From NCBI RefSeq assembly GCF_036231905.1, contig NZ_JAZARE010000011.1, forward strand, positions 62,001-126,000: a stretch of DNA of 64,000 bases. The letters run 5' to 3'. The stretch is from CAMLIZ01 sp036231905 (lineage in GTDB: Bacteria; Pseudomonadota; Gammaproteobacteria; Burkholderiales; Burkholderiaceae_C). The translations under genes were made by a program, and so were the position numbers. Shown in pieces: positions 17,527 to 25,021 of this stretch (the first letter of the stretch is position 1; each line of letters begins with the position of its first letter). The notes below the pieces were generated by a model. That model was not told where the DNA came from and made no database searches. It saw only the letters and a program-made list of their open reading frames with translations.

Positions 17527-18869
17527 TGCACGAACTCCACGCGCGCCGGCACAAGCTCGCGCGGCACCAGGCAGGACCGCGTGCCCAGGCGCTGGCGCAT
17601 GCCCGTGCGCACCCCGCCTCCGCCGGCCGGCCCGCAGGTGTAGAGCGCGGTCACTTCGCGCAGCAGGCGTTCGGCGCTGCGGCGCTCGGCGTGGTTGAGC
17701 GCCACCCGCAGCCGCACGTCGCGCGCGTCGCCCACCGGCAGCGCGTCCAGCCAGCGGCCGGCGTCGTCGGCGAACACGCTGGCCACGCCGATCAGGTCCA
17801 CCCGCAGCGGCCCGAGCCCCGCCAGGCGTGCACGCAGCACGTCGGCAGCCAGCCGCGCGCGCGCTTCGGCGCCCCGCCCCGCATACGAGATCTCGCCCTC
17901 GGCCAGCCAGCCATGGGCGTGGAACACGTTGACCTTCAGGTGGCTGGGCCGCGGGTGGCCGCGCACACCGGCCAGGCGCACGAGGTCCGGGCCCACGGCC
18001 TGCACCACCGCGTCGCCGATGTCGGCCACCACATCGGGTGTCAGGTAGGCCGATGGGTCGTGCAGTTCGTAGAGCAGCTGCTCCTTCACCGTGTGTTCGT
18101 CCACGCAGCCGCCGGTGCCGTCGGCCTTGCCGAGGGTGCAGCTGCCGTCAGCCTGCAGCTCGGCGATCGGGTAACCGACGTTGGCGAGGTCGGGCACGTC
18201 CTTGAAGCCGGGGTCGGCGTAGTAGCCGCCGCACACCTGCGCGCCGCACTCGAGCAGGTGGCCCGCCATGGTGGCACCGGCGATGCGGCTCCAGTCGTCG
18301 GCTGCCCAGCCGAAGTGCGCCAGCGCCGGGCCCACGGTGAGCGAGGGGTCGGCCACGCGGCCGGTGACCACGATGTCCGCGCCCTCGCGCAGCGCCTGGG
18401 CAATGGCCTCCGCGCCCAGGTAGGCGTTGGCGCTGGTGATCTTGAGGCCCTGTGCGCTCGCGCCCAGGCACTCGCGCAGCAGCGCTTCATGGTCCGGATG
18501 GGAGAGGTCGTCGCCGGTGACCACCGCGATGCGGGGCGGCCGCAGCCCCAGGTCACTGGCGAGCCGCAGCAGCCGACGCGCCGCCGCCTGCGGATGGGCC
18601 GCGCCGAAGTTGCCGACGATGCGGATGCGATGGCGCAGGCAGTCGGCCAGCACCGGCTCGATCATTTCCACCAGCAGCGGCTCGTAGCCGGCCTCCGGGT
18701 CCGCCTGGCGGGCCAGCTGGGCCAGCGCCAGCGTGCGCTCGGCCAGGGTCTCGAAGATCAGCACCGCCGCGCAGCCGCGCCGGATCAGCGTGTCCACCAC
18801 CGGACGGGCCGCGTCGGTGCGGTCGCCCGAGAAGCCGGCCGCCGAGCCGATGTACAGAGGGTGCGTCAT
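17523..18869 (-). CDS. Acyclic terpene utilisation AtuA-family (DUF1446) protein
   Basis: Cytoplasmic protein of 448 residues. It starts MTHPLYIGSAAGFSGDR and has the family patterns GCVDEHTVKEQLLYEL and ADIVVTGRVADPSLTVGPAL. ATG 18869 is chosen because the longer frame to 19187 would run through the LysR gene. AtuA proteins are linked to catabolism of branched or terpenoid acyl compounds, but many DUF1446 homologues in Burkholderiales sit beside Bug receptors with no terpene genes, as here, so another carboxylate substrate is likely. It lies divergent from a LysR regulator across 70 bases. Confidence 0.8.
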   Translation of the reverse strand: MTHPLYIGSAAGFSGDRTDAARPVVDTLIRRGCAAVLIFETLAERTLALAQLARQADPEAGYEPLLVEMIEPVLADCLRHRIRIVGNFGAAHPQAAARRLLRLASDLGLRPPRIAVVTGDDLSHPDHEALLRECLGASAQGLKITSANAYLGAEAIAQALREGADIVVTGRVADPSLTVGPALAHFGWAADDWSRIAGATMAGHLLECGAQVCGGYYADPGFKDVPDLANVGYPIAELQADGSCTLGKADGTGGCVDEHTVKEQLLYELHDPSAYLTPDVVADIGDAVVQAVGPDLVRLAGVRGHPRPSHLKVNVFHAHGWLAEGEISYAGRGAEARARLAADVLRARLAGLGPLRVDLIGVASVFADDAGRWLDALPVGDARDVRLRVALNHAERRSAERLLREVTALYTCGPAGGGGVRTGMRQRLGTRSCLVPRELVPARVEFVQ

Positions 18870-18903
18870 GCCGCCGACTGTAGGATGGGCGCTTTGTGCT
18901 GTG

Positions 18904-18925
18904 AATTCGTTTGTTTGGATGAATT
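18904..18925. promoter_or_regulatory. Possible LysR binding site between atuA-like and lysR genes
   Basis: AATTC-N12-GAATT is an inverted repeat within the 70-base divergent region and contains TTC-N12-GAA, close to the LysR box form T-N11-A. It is AT-rich compared with its surroundings. Assigned by form and position only. Confidence 0.35.
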
Positions 18926-18939
18926 GATCGGGTAAGCCG

Positions 18940-19839
18940 ATGAGTGAACCGAACCTGTCCACGCGCCAGCTGCGTGCCTTCGTGGAGCTGGCGGAGCTGC
19001 GCAGCTTCACGCGCGCTGCCGCCCGCTGCCATCTGTCGCAGCCGGCCTTCAGCGCGCTCATCCGCTCTCTGGAGCAGGCCGTCGGTGCCCGCCTGTTCGA
19101 CCGCACCACCCGCACCGTCGGCCTCACCCCGGAAGGCAGCCTGTTCCTGGATGGCGCGCAGCGGCTGCTGCAGGACATGCAGGCCACCGTGGAGGACCTG
19201 GGCGCGCATGTGGCGCTGCGCCGCGGCCGCGTGTCGCTGGCCGCGCTGCCTGCGCTGGCGGCGGGGTGGCTGCCGGCCGTGCTGCAGGAGTTTCGCGGGC
19301 GCTACCCGGACATCGAGCTCGACATCGCGGACGCCCTGTCGGAGGAGTGCGTGGAGCGGGTGCGCGCAGGCCGGGCCGACTTTGCGCTGGCCGCCGTGCG
19401 CGCCAACGCGCCGGAGCTGGCCACCGAGCCGTTCTGCACCGACCGCTTCCACCTCGTCTGCCGGCGCGACCACCCCCTGGCCGCCAGGCGCCGCATCGCG
19501 ATCGGCGCCCTCGCAGGCCATCACATGGTGAGCCTGGCCCGCTCCAGCAGCGTGCGCCAGCTGGTGGAAGCCGCGCTGCGGCCGCTGCAGATGCGCTCGG
19601 TGATGGAGCTGGAGCAGCTGAGCACCGTGGCCGGCATGGTGCGCGCCGGCCTGGGCATCACCGTGGTGCCCTCGCTCACGCTGTTCCATTTCGAGCACGC
19701 GGACCTTGTGACCCGGCCCCTCGGCACGCCGGCGCTGCGCCGCGAGATCTTCCTCATCCGCCGCAGCGACCGGGCGCTGTCGAGTGCGGCGCAGGCGTTG
19801 CTGGCGCTGGTGATGCGGCGCAAGCCGGGCCCGCGCTAG
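18940..19839 (+). CDS. LysR-family transcriptional regulator
   Basis: Regulator of 299 residues with the N-terminal winged HTH (LSTRQLRAFVELAELRSF, SQPAFSALIRSLEQAVGARL) and a two-lobed ligand-binding domain ending in a hydrophobic tail. It starts at ATG 18940, divergent from the atuA-like/Bug operon, which it most likely activates in response to the imported acid. Length and layout are normal for the family. Confidence 0.85.
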   Translation: MSEPNLSTRQLRAFVELAELRSFTRAAARCHLSQPAFSALIRSLEQAVGARLFDRTTRTVGLTPEGSLFLDGAQRLLQDMQATVEDLGAHVALRRGRVSLAALPALAAGWLPAVLQEFRGRYPDIELDIADALSEECVERVRAGRADFALAAVRANAPELATEPFCTDRFHLVCRRDHPLAARRRIAIGALAGHHMVSLARSSSVRQLVEAALRPLQMRSVMELEQLSTVAGMVRAGLGITVVPSLTLFHFEHADLVTRPLGTPALRREIFLIRRSDRALSSAAQALLALVMRRKPGPR

Positions 19840-19861
19840 CGGCCGCAGGCACCGGCTGCCC

Positions 19862-20422
19862 TCAGTGCGGCTCCCTGGGCAGCAGCACGGTCGCGCGCAG
19901 CCCGCCCTGCGGCCGGTTCTCCAGCGTCAGGCTGCCGCCGTGCCGCACCACCAGCTCGCGCGCGATGTACAGCCCGAGGCCGCAGCCGCCGGTGTCGCGG
20001 CTGCGCGATGCGTCGAGTCGGAAAAAGGGCTGCATCACGGACTCCAGCGCTTCGGGCGGTATGCCGGGGCCCTGGTCGTCCACCGTGATGCGCACCGCCT
20101 TGGGCTCCGAATGCACCGTCACGTCGGCGCGCTGGCCGTGCCGCAACGCATTGCCGACCAGGTTGACCAGCACGCGGCGCAGCGCCATCGGCTGCACCAG
20201 GGCCACCGCGCTCCGGCCGGCCAGGCTGACCGGCTGCTTCAGCTCGGCGAGGTCGTCGGTGATGGCCTGCACCAGGGCGAACACGTCGGTGCGCTGCGGC
20301 GGCTCCTGCAAGGTGGCGCCGCGAAACACCTCGAGCGCGGTCTCGATCAGGCTGTCCATCTCGCGGATGTCGCAGATCGCCTTGCCGACGGATGTCTGCA
20401 CCACCGTGTACCAGTCCGCCAC
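19862..20422 (-). pseudogene. Truncated sensor histidine kinase (C-terminal catalytic part only)
   Basis: A 186-codon open frame covers the end of a DHp helix (DIREMDSLIETALEVFRG) and a full HATPase domain: VLVNLVGNALRHGQ (N box), DDQGPGIPP (G1), SRDTGGCGLGLYIAREL (G2). The sensor, the HAMP segment and the phosphoacceptor His region are missing. The first residues before about 20380 match no kinase sequence and are read through a different fragment on the plus strand. It is therefore a deletion or rearrangement product. A stand-alone ATPase domain is conceivable but unlikely to signal. Confidence 0.7.
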
Positions 20423-20573
20423 CGGCTACAGCAGCAGCCTGAGCAACCTCTCGCGCATCAGCTTTGCCACCGACAACGTGTTCTCCGATGGGGTGACCAC
20501 CGAGCTGGCCACCGTGACGGGCAACGTCACGGACGGCTACACGGCGGCGCTCACGGTGGGCATCTCCGTCTGA
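20403..20573 (+). pseudogene. C-terminal fragment of an unidentified, probably extracellular protein
   Basis: On the plus strand a frame reads TVYQSATGYSSSLSNLSRI ... TDGYTAALTVGISV and a TGA stop. Its Thr/Ser/Val-rich, beta-strand character is that of secreted, pilin-like or surface proteins and unlike the random translation of its surroundings. It has no start of its own and begins where the truncated kinase on the other strand ends. I read it as the 3' end of another gene joined at a junction near 20400. The family is not recognised. Confidence 0.45.
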
Positions 20574-20600
20574 CAGGCCGACCGCGCCAGCGGCAGTGCC

Positions 20601-21590
20601 CTACCGCCGCGCTGCCTTGCGGCCGGCGGGGCGCTCCAGCGGCGCGGCTTCCGCAAGCAGCCAGCGCACGAAGTCCTGCGCGTCGCGCTTGTGGGCGGCG
20701 TGCGGCGCCAGCTCCACGAAGTAGGCCCGCAGCGACGCGGCGCTGCTGCGAAACGGCGCCACCAGCTTGCGCTCGCGCACCAGGTCGGCCAGCAGCGGCA
20801 GGCGCCCGATCACCACGCCATGGCCTGCCACGGCCGCGGCCACCGCCTCCGAATACTGGGTGAACCTCAGGGTGTTGGAAGGCTGCAGCGAGTCCAGCCC
20901 CATCAGCTGCATCCAGGGTTCCCAATCCATGGTGGGCGTGCCGTGCGGCAGGTCCACGGTGAGCAGGGTGTGGTGGTGCAGGTCGGCCGGCACCTTGAGC
21001 GGGCGTTTGCGGTCGGCCAGCAGCGAGGGTGCGCACATCGGCTGCACCGCCTCCTCGAACAGCAGCGGCCCGTTGCCCCTGGCCCGCGGCACGAAGCGCA
21101 CGGCAATGTCGATGCCGCTGCGCGTCAGGTCCACGATGTCCAGCGTGGCCGACAGGCGCACATCCACTTCCGCATGGTCGGCCGTGAAGCGCGCAAGCCG
21201 AGGAATCAGCCAGAACGACGCGAAGCCGGGCGTACAGGTGATGGCCACCTGGCGCAACGCCGCCGCGGGCCGCACACGCGCCGCGGCGTCCAGCAGCCGC
21301 TCCAGGCTGTCGTTCACCGCGCGCTGCATCACCTTGCCGGCTTCGGTAAGCGCCAGGGCGCGGTGACGGCGCTCGAACAGCGGCGTGCCCAGGTTCTCCT
21401 CCAGCTGCTGGATCTGCCGGCTCACTGCCGACTGCGAGATGAACAGCTCCTGCCCGGCGGCCGTGAAGCTCAGGTGGCGGGCCGCGGCTTCGAAGGCATG
21501 CAGCAGATCCAGGCGCAGGCGGCTCGATCGTGGCGTGGGCGGCTGCGGGGTCTGCTGCGACTTCGCATTCCTGATTTGCATGTCTGGCAT
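20601..21590 (-). CDS. LysR-family regulator, GcvA-like
   Basis: Regulator of 329 residues, with about 20 extra N-terminal residues (Gln/Pro-rich) before the HTH (LDLLHAFEAAARHLSF, ISQSAVSRQIQQLEENLGT). The ligand domain motifs IDIAVRF and FASFWLIPRL are of the GcvA/AmpR branch. It is divergent from the DUF2917 gene, and this pair recurs in Burkholderiales, suggesting local control. The effector is unknown. ATG 21590 is the first of two close starts; the other is 9 bases downstream. Confidence 0.85.
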   Translation of the reverse strand: MPDMQIRNAKSQQTPQPPTPRSSRLRLDLLHAFEAAARHLSFTAAGQELFISQSAVSRQIQQLEENLGTPLFERRHRALALTEAGKVMQRAVNDSLERLLDAAARVRPAAALRQVAITCTPGFASFWLIPRLARFTADHAEVDVRLSATLDIVDLTRSGIDIAVRFVPRARGNGPLLFEEAVQPMCAPSLLADRKRPLKVPADLHHHTLLTVDLPHGTPTMDWEPWMQLMGLDSLQPSNTLRFTQYSEAVAAAVAGHGVVIGRLPLLADLVRERKLVAPFRSSAASLRAYFVELAPHAAHKRDAQDFVRWLLAEAAPLERPAGRKAARR

Positions 21591-21663
21591 GCGATTTCAG
21601 CGTTTGTGACCCATGGTGCGGCTCAGTATATTCATCTGCACCGCGCATGCAAAAAGGTTTTCC

Positions 21664-22020
21664 ATGAACGCCTTCCACGCCCCAGCCACCCTCACCCTGC
21701 CGCCCCGTGCACTGCACACCCTGCATGACGCACAAGGCACGCAGATCACCTGCAACGAAGGCTGCCTGTGGGTCACGCTGGACCATGACCCGCGTGACAT
21801 CGTGCTGGAGGCCGGGCAGAGCTTCACCGTTCCGGACGCGCGCCGCACGCTTGTCTATGCTTTGAAGGCATCCCGGCTGGCCCTGCAGGCGCCGCGGCCC
21901 GCACCGTCTGCCAAGGCGGGCGGCCGACTCTTCCACCGCACGCTGGCCGCGGCGATTGCGCAGGTGATGGGCCCCGGCGCGCAGGCGATGAAGGCGACGC
22001 TGGAAGGCCCCGGCCGCTGA
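21664..22020 (+). CDS. DUF2917 family protein
   Basis: A 118-residue protein. The core, residues 8-60, is the cupin-like DUF2917 pattern (GTQITCNEGCLWVTLDHD, DIVLEAGQSF), a small beta-barrel found mainly in Betaproteobacteria. The second half is basic and Ala-rich. ATG 21664 is preceded by AAAGG; the frame is open to 21613 but without a ribosome site. It is divergent from a GcvA-like LysR gene. Biochemical function is unknown. Confidence 0.75.
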   Translation: MNAFHAPATLTLPPRALHTLHDAQGTQITCNEGCLWVTLDHDPRDIVLEAGQSFTVPDARRTLVYALKASRLALQAPRPAPSAKAGGRLFHRTLAAAIAQVMGPGAQAMKATLEGPGR

Positions 22021-22117
22021 TCGCACCGCATCCCCAAGACGTGGGATGCATCAGGTAGGCACGCGCACCTGCGAAGACTATGATCGATCGTCCCTTGGCT
22101 CACGTGGGAGGCCGGTC

Positions 22118-22465
22118 ATGGCAGACGAGACGATTCCGCTCAGTGAAGTAGTCTCGGCGCTGCGCACCGAGATCCTCACCGCCGTTGAACAGGCCGGCTC
22201 GCCGGATCTCAAGTTCAAGCTCGGCGCCATCGACGTCGAGTTCACGGTGGTCGTCAAGAAGGAAGGCGGCGCGGACGCCAAGCTCAAGTTCTCCATCCTC
22301 GGCGTGGGGGTCGAGGGCGGCGCCTCCGGCAAGGTGGCACGCGAGCAGACGCAGAAGGTCAAGCTCTCGCTCACGCCGGTGTTCGTGGGCGCCGATGGCC
22401 AGCCGCGCGAGCGCCTGATCAACCGCGGCGACACCGAGCCGCTGGTCCGCCAACCCAAGAACTAG
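22118..22465 (+). CDS. Trypsin-co-occurring domain protein (Trypco2)
   Basis: A 115-residue protein consisting of one Trypco2 domain: IPLSEVVSALRTEI, then LKFKLGAIDVEFTVVVKKEG, and the C-terminal VKLSLTPV. Trypco2 is a small beta-rich domain described by comparative genomics next to trypsin-like proteases in NTP-dependent bacterial conflict systems; it is thought to regulate or recruit the protease. GTGGGAGG precedes ATG 22118. The stop is one base before the protease start, so the genes are coupled. It is the first gene of the four-gene operon. Confidence 0.85.
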   Translation: MADETIPLSEVVSALRTEILTAVEQAGSPDLKFKLGAIDVEFTVVVKKEGGADAKLKFSILGVGVEGGASGKVAREQTQKVKLSLTPVFVGADGQPRERLINRGDTEPLVRQPKN

Positions 22466-22466
22466 C

Positions 22467-24026
22467 ATGCGTGCCGAGCGGGTCGTCGAGCTGACGTTCC
22501 GCGAGGGCGCCAAGGTGCTCAGCCAGGGCAGCGGCTACCTGCTCACGCCGCGCCATGTGCTCACGGCGCGCCACGTGCTGGCGCCCCGGGCGCTGGGCGC
22601 CCGCTGCAGCGTGCAGCCGCTGGTGGACCCGGCCACCGCGCACCTGCCGGACGCGCAGCAGCTGCGGCCGCAGCCCATGCCCGCCAGCGTGTGCTGGCTG
22701 CACGACGACACGCTGGACGTGGCGCTGGTCGCGCTGGACCAGGAAGTGGCCGTGGCGCCCGAGCCGCCGCTGCTGGGCCTGGTGGCGGTGGACGACCTGT
22801 ATGCCCACCCTTGCGAATGTGTCGGCTTCCCTGCCGCCGCGGTGGACGCGAGCCGCCTGCTCAAGGGCAACGCCAGCTACGTGCCCACGCACAAGCGCTT
22901 TGACATCGACGTCTTCGGCACGGTCAACGCCGCGCAGTGGGAAGAATGGGCGGGCTTTTCCGGCTCGCTGGTGTTCAGCCGCGGCCACGCGATCGGCGTG
23001 GTGCACACGGTCGACGGCCGCTGGCAGGGCAAGCTCACCGCCACGCCGCTGCGGCGCCTGGTGGACGAGCCGGCCTTCCAGGCCTTCTGGCGCGCCGAAG
23101 GGCTGCCCGAGCTGCGCCCGCGCCCGCTCTCCGGGGCCGAGGAGTCGCCACTGGAATTCATCGTGGGCCAGTTGCACCTGCTGGACCGCAAGGATCCCGT
23201 CAATGCGGTGCTGGCCACGCTGCGCAAGCTGCCGCCGCGTACACCGTCGCGCGTGTTCGTGGTGCCGGGCCTCACCAAGGACCTGCACCACCGCTTCATC
23301 CAGCGCCTGGCCGAAACACCCGAGATGCAGCGCCTGCTGGAGCGCGAGACCAGCGCGCCCGAGGTGATCCAGACCCTGCCCTGGCCGGAGACCACCGTGG
23401 TGGACGACCCGGCGGCCGCGCTGTGCGAACTGCTCGCGCCGCTGTACCGGGCCGCACGCCTGCCGCCACCCGGCGCCGACGCGCCCCCGGAGGCCGCCCT
23501 GTTGCGGCAGCGCCTGGACGATGGCGTGATGCCGCGCGCGTGCTGGGCGCTGGTGGAGCGCCCACGCGCCTTTGGCGGCCACGCTGAGCTGTTGCGCCGC
23601 CTCATCGCGTTCTGGATGACGCTGGACGCGGGCCGGCCGGCCGCGCTGTTCCTGTGCATCGACTGCGAAGAGCCGCCGCCGGCCAAGCCCAGCCGCTGGC
23701 GCAGCCTGTTCGCCAAGGCGCCGCAGCCCGAGGCGGACCTGCTCACCGCCATCGACGACGCGCTGGAGCGCTGGGCCGAACGCATGGCGCCGGTGGACGA
23801 GCTGGAGGCCATCGTTCCAACGCACGTCACGCCATGGATCACCGAGCTCAAGCAGCAGCAGCGGCTGGGCCGCGTGCGCCCCGGCATGCTGGACGTGCTG
23901 GACCTGTCGCTGCGCAACGCGCTGGGCGAGGGCCTGCGCCTGGCCGATGTCGGCGTGCGCATCGGCCCCTTGCTCCACGACGCCACCACAGCGGGAGGGC
24001 CCCATGCCCGAGCTGCCGACAACTGA
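22467..24026 (+). CDS. Trypsin-like serine protease with long C-terminal region
   Basis: A 519-residue protein without a signal peptide, so probably cytoplasmic. Residues 1-200 are a trypsin-like domain with an apparently complete triad: H36 (LTARHVL), D84 (DDTLDVALVAL) and S165 (AGFSGSLVF). Residues about 225-500 form a second, alpha/beta-looking region (SRVFVVPGLTKDLHHRFIQRL, RPAALFLCIDCEEPP). It resembles the inactive STAND-like or protease-associated domains of such systems, but I cannot assign it firmly. The start follows the Trypco2 stop by one base, and the end overlaps the MoxR start by 23 bases. The protease is probably the effector, controlled by its ATPase neighbour. Confidence 0.8.
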   Translation: MRAERVVELTFREGAKVLSQGSGYLLTPRHVLTARHVLAPRALGARCSVQPLVDPATAHLPDAQQLRPQPMPASVCWLHDDTLDVALVALDQEVAVAPEPPLLGLVAVDDLYAHPCECVGFPAAAVDASRLLKGNASYVPTHKRFDIDVFGTVNAAQWEEWAGFSGSLVFSRGHAIGVVHTVDGRWQGKLTATPLRRLVDEPAFQAFWRAEGLPELRPRPLSGAEESPLEFIVGQLHLLDRKDPVNAVLATLRKLPPRTPSRVFVVPGLTKDLHHRFIQRLAETPEMQRLLERETSAPEVIQTLPWPETTVVDDPAAALCELLAPLYRAARLPPPGADAPPEAALLRQRLDDGVMPRACWALVERPRAFGGHAELLRRLIAFWMTLDAGRPAALFLCIDCEEPPPAKPSRWRSLFAKAPQPEADLLTAIDDALERWAERMAPVDELEAIVPTHVTPWITELKQQQRLGRVRPGMLDVLDLSLRNALGEGLRLADVGVRIGPLLHDATTAGGPHARAADN

Positions 24027-25002
24027 GATCGCCGCGCCCCTGTACCGGCCCTACGCCTTTGGCGAGCCGGTCAGCGAGCGTTTTCGCGACCCCGCCGGCT
24101 ACCAGGCCGACGACGACCTCGACGCCGCGGTGCGGGTGGCGCTGCTGCTGGGCATGCCGCTGCTGCTGACCGGCGAGCCCGGCTGCGGCAAGACCAGCGT
24201 GGCGGGGTGGCTCGCGCGCCGGCTGGGCCTGGGCGAGCCGCTGGTGTTCAACGTCAAGTCCACCACCGCCGGTCGCGACCTGCTGTACGAGTTCGACGAG
24301 CTGGCGCGCTTTCGCGACTCCCAGGCCGGCCAGGGCCGGCCGGTCACCGACTACCTTCGGCTCAACCCGCTGGGGCTGGCGATCCTGTTGTCCACCTCGC
24401 CGCACGACCGGCTGGGCTACCACCCGGTATCGCACGAGGCGCTGGCCCAGCGCTCCACGATGACCGTCATGCCCGACACCTTCGGCCAGCGCCATGTGGT
24501 GCTGATCGACGAGCTGGACAAGGCGCCGCGCGACACGCCCAACGACCTGCTGCTCGAGATCCTGGAGATGAAGTTCCTGGTGCGCGAAGCCGATGCCTGG
24601 ATCACCGGCAACCCGGCGCTGCGGCCGGTGGTCATCATCACCAGCAACTCGGAAAAGAGCCTGCCGGAGCCGTTTTTGCGGCGCTGCGTGTTCCACCACA
24701 TCAAGGCGCCGGACGACGCCATGCGCAGGCGCATCGTGGTGGGCCGGATGCACCCCTTCGCTGCGCGTTCCCAGGCCTTCGACTGGGCCATGCGCCTGTT
24801 CGACCGCCTGTCCGGCAACCTCGGCCGCCCGCCGGGCACCGCCGAGCTGCTGGCCTGGCTGACCGTGCTGGAGGAGCGCGCCCGCACCCTGCCCCTGGCG
24901 CGGCCCGCCGAGCTGGCGGCCGGCACGCTGGGGGCGCTGGCCAAGACGCGCGAGGACCTGGACCGCGCGCTGGCCGCCCTGGCCGACGCCGACGCGCCCT
25001 GA
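24004..25002 (+). CDS. MoxR-type AAA+ ATPase
   Basis: A 332-residue ATPase with Walker A at residues 57-65 (GEPGCGKTS), Walker B at 165-170 (VVLIDE, then LDKAP), sensor 1 (IITSNSEKSL) and the arginine finger region PFLRRC (226-227), followed by the lid. MoxR ATPases usually pair with vWA proteins and act as chaperones or switches. ATG 24004 is chosen because GGAGGG lies just upstream and the frame then overlaps the protease by 23 bases. It is followed 19 bases later by a vWA-like membrane protein. Its probable role is to couple ATP hydrolysis to release or activation of the protease. Confidence 0.88.
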   Translation: MPELPTTEIAAPLYRPYAFGEPVSERFRDPAGYQADDDLDAAVRVALLLGMPLLLTGEPGCGKTSVAGWLARRLGLGEPLVFNVKSTTAGRDLLYEFDELARFRDSQAGQGRPVTDYLRLNPLGLAILLSTSPHDRLGYHPVSHEALAQRSTMTVMPDTFGQRHVVLIDELDKAPRDTPNDLLLEILEMKFLVREADAWITGNPALRPVVIITSNSEKSLPEPFLRRCVFHHIKAPDDAMRRRIVVGRMHPFAARSQAFDWAMRLFDRLSGNLGRPPGTAELLAWLTVLEERARTLPLARPAELAAGTLGALAKTREDLDRALAALADADAP

Positions 25003-25021
25003 AGCACCGCGGAGGCCGCCG

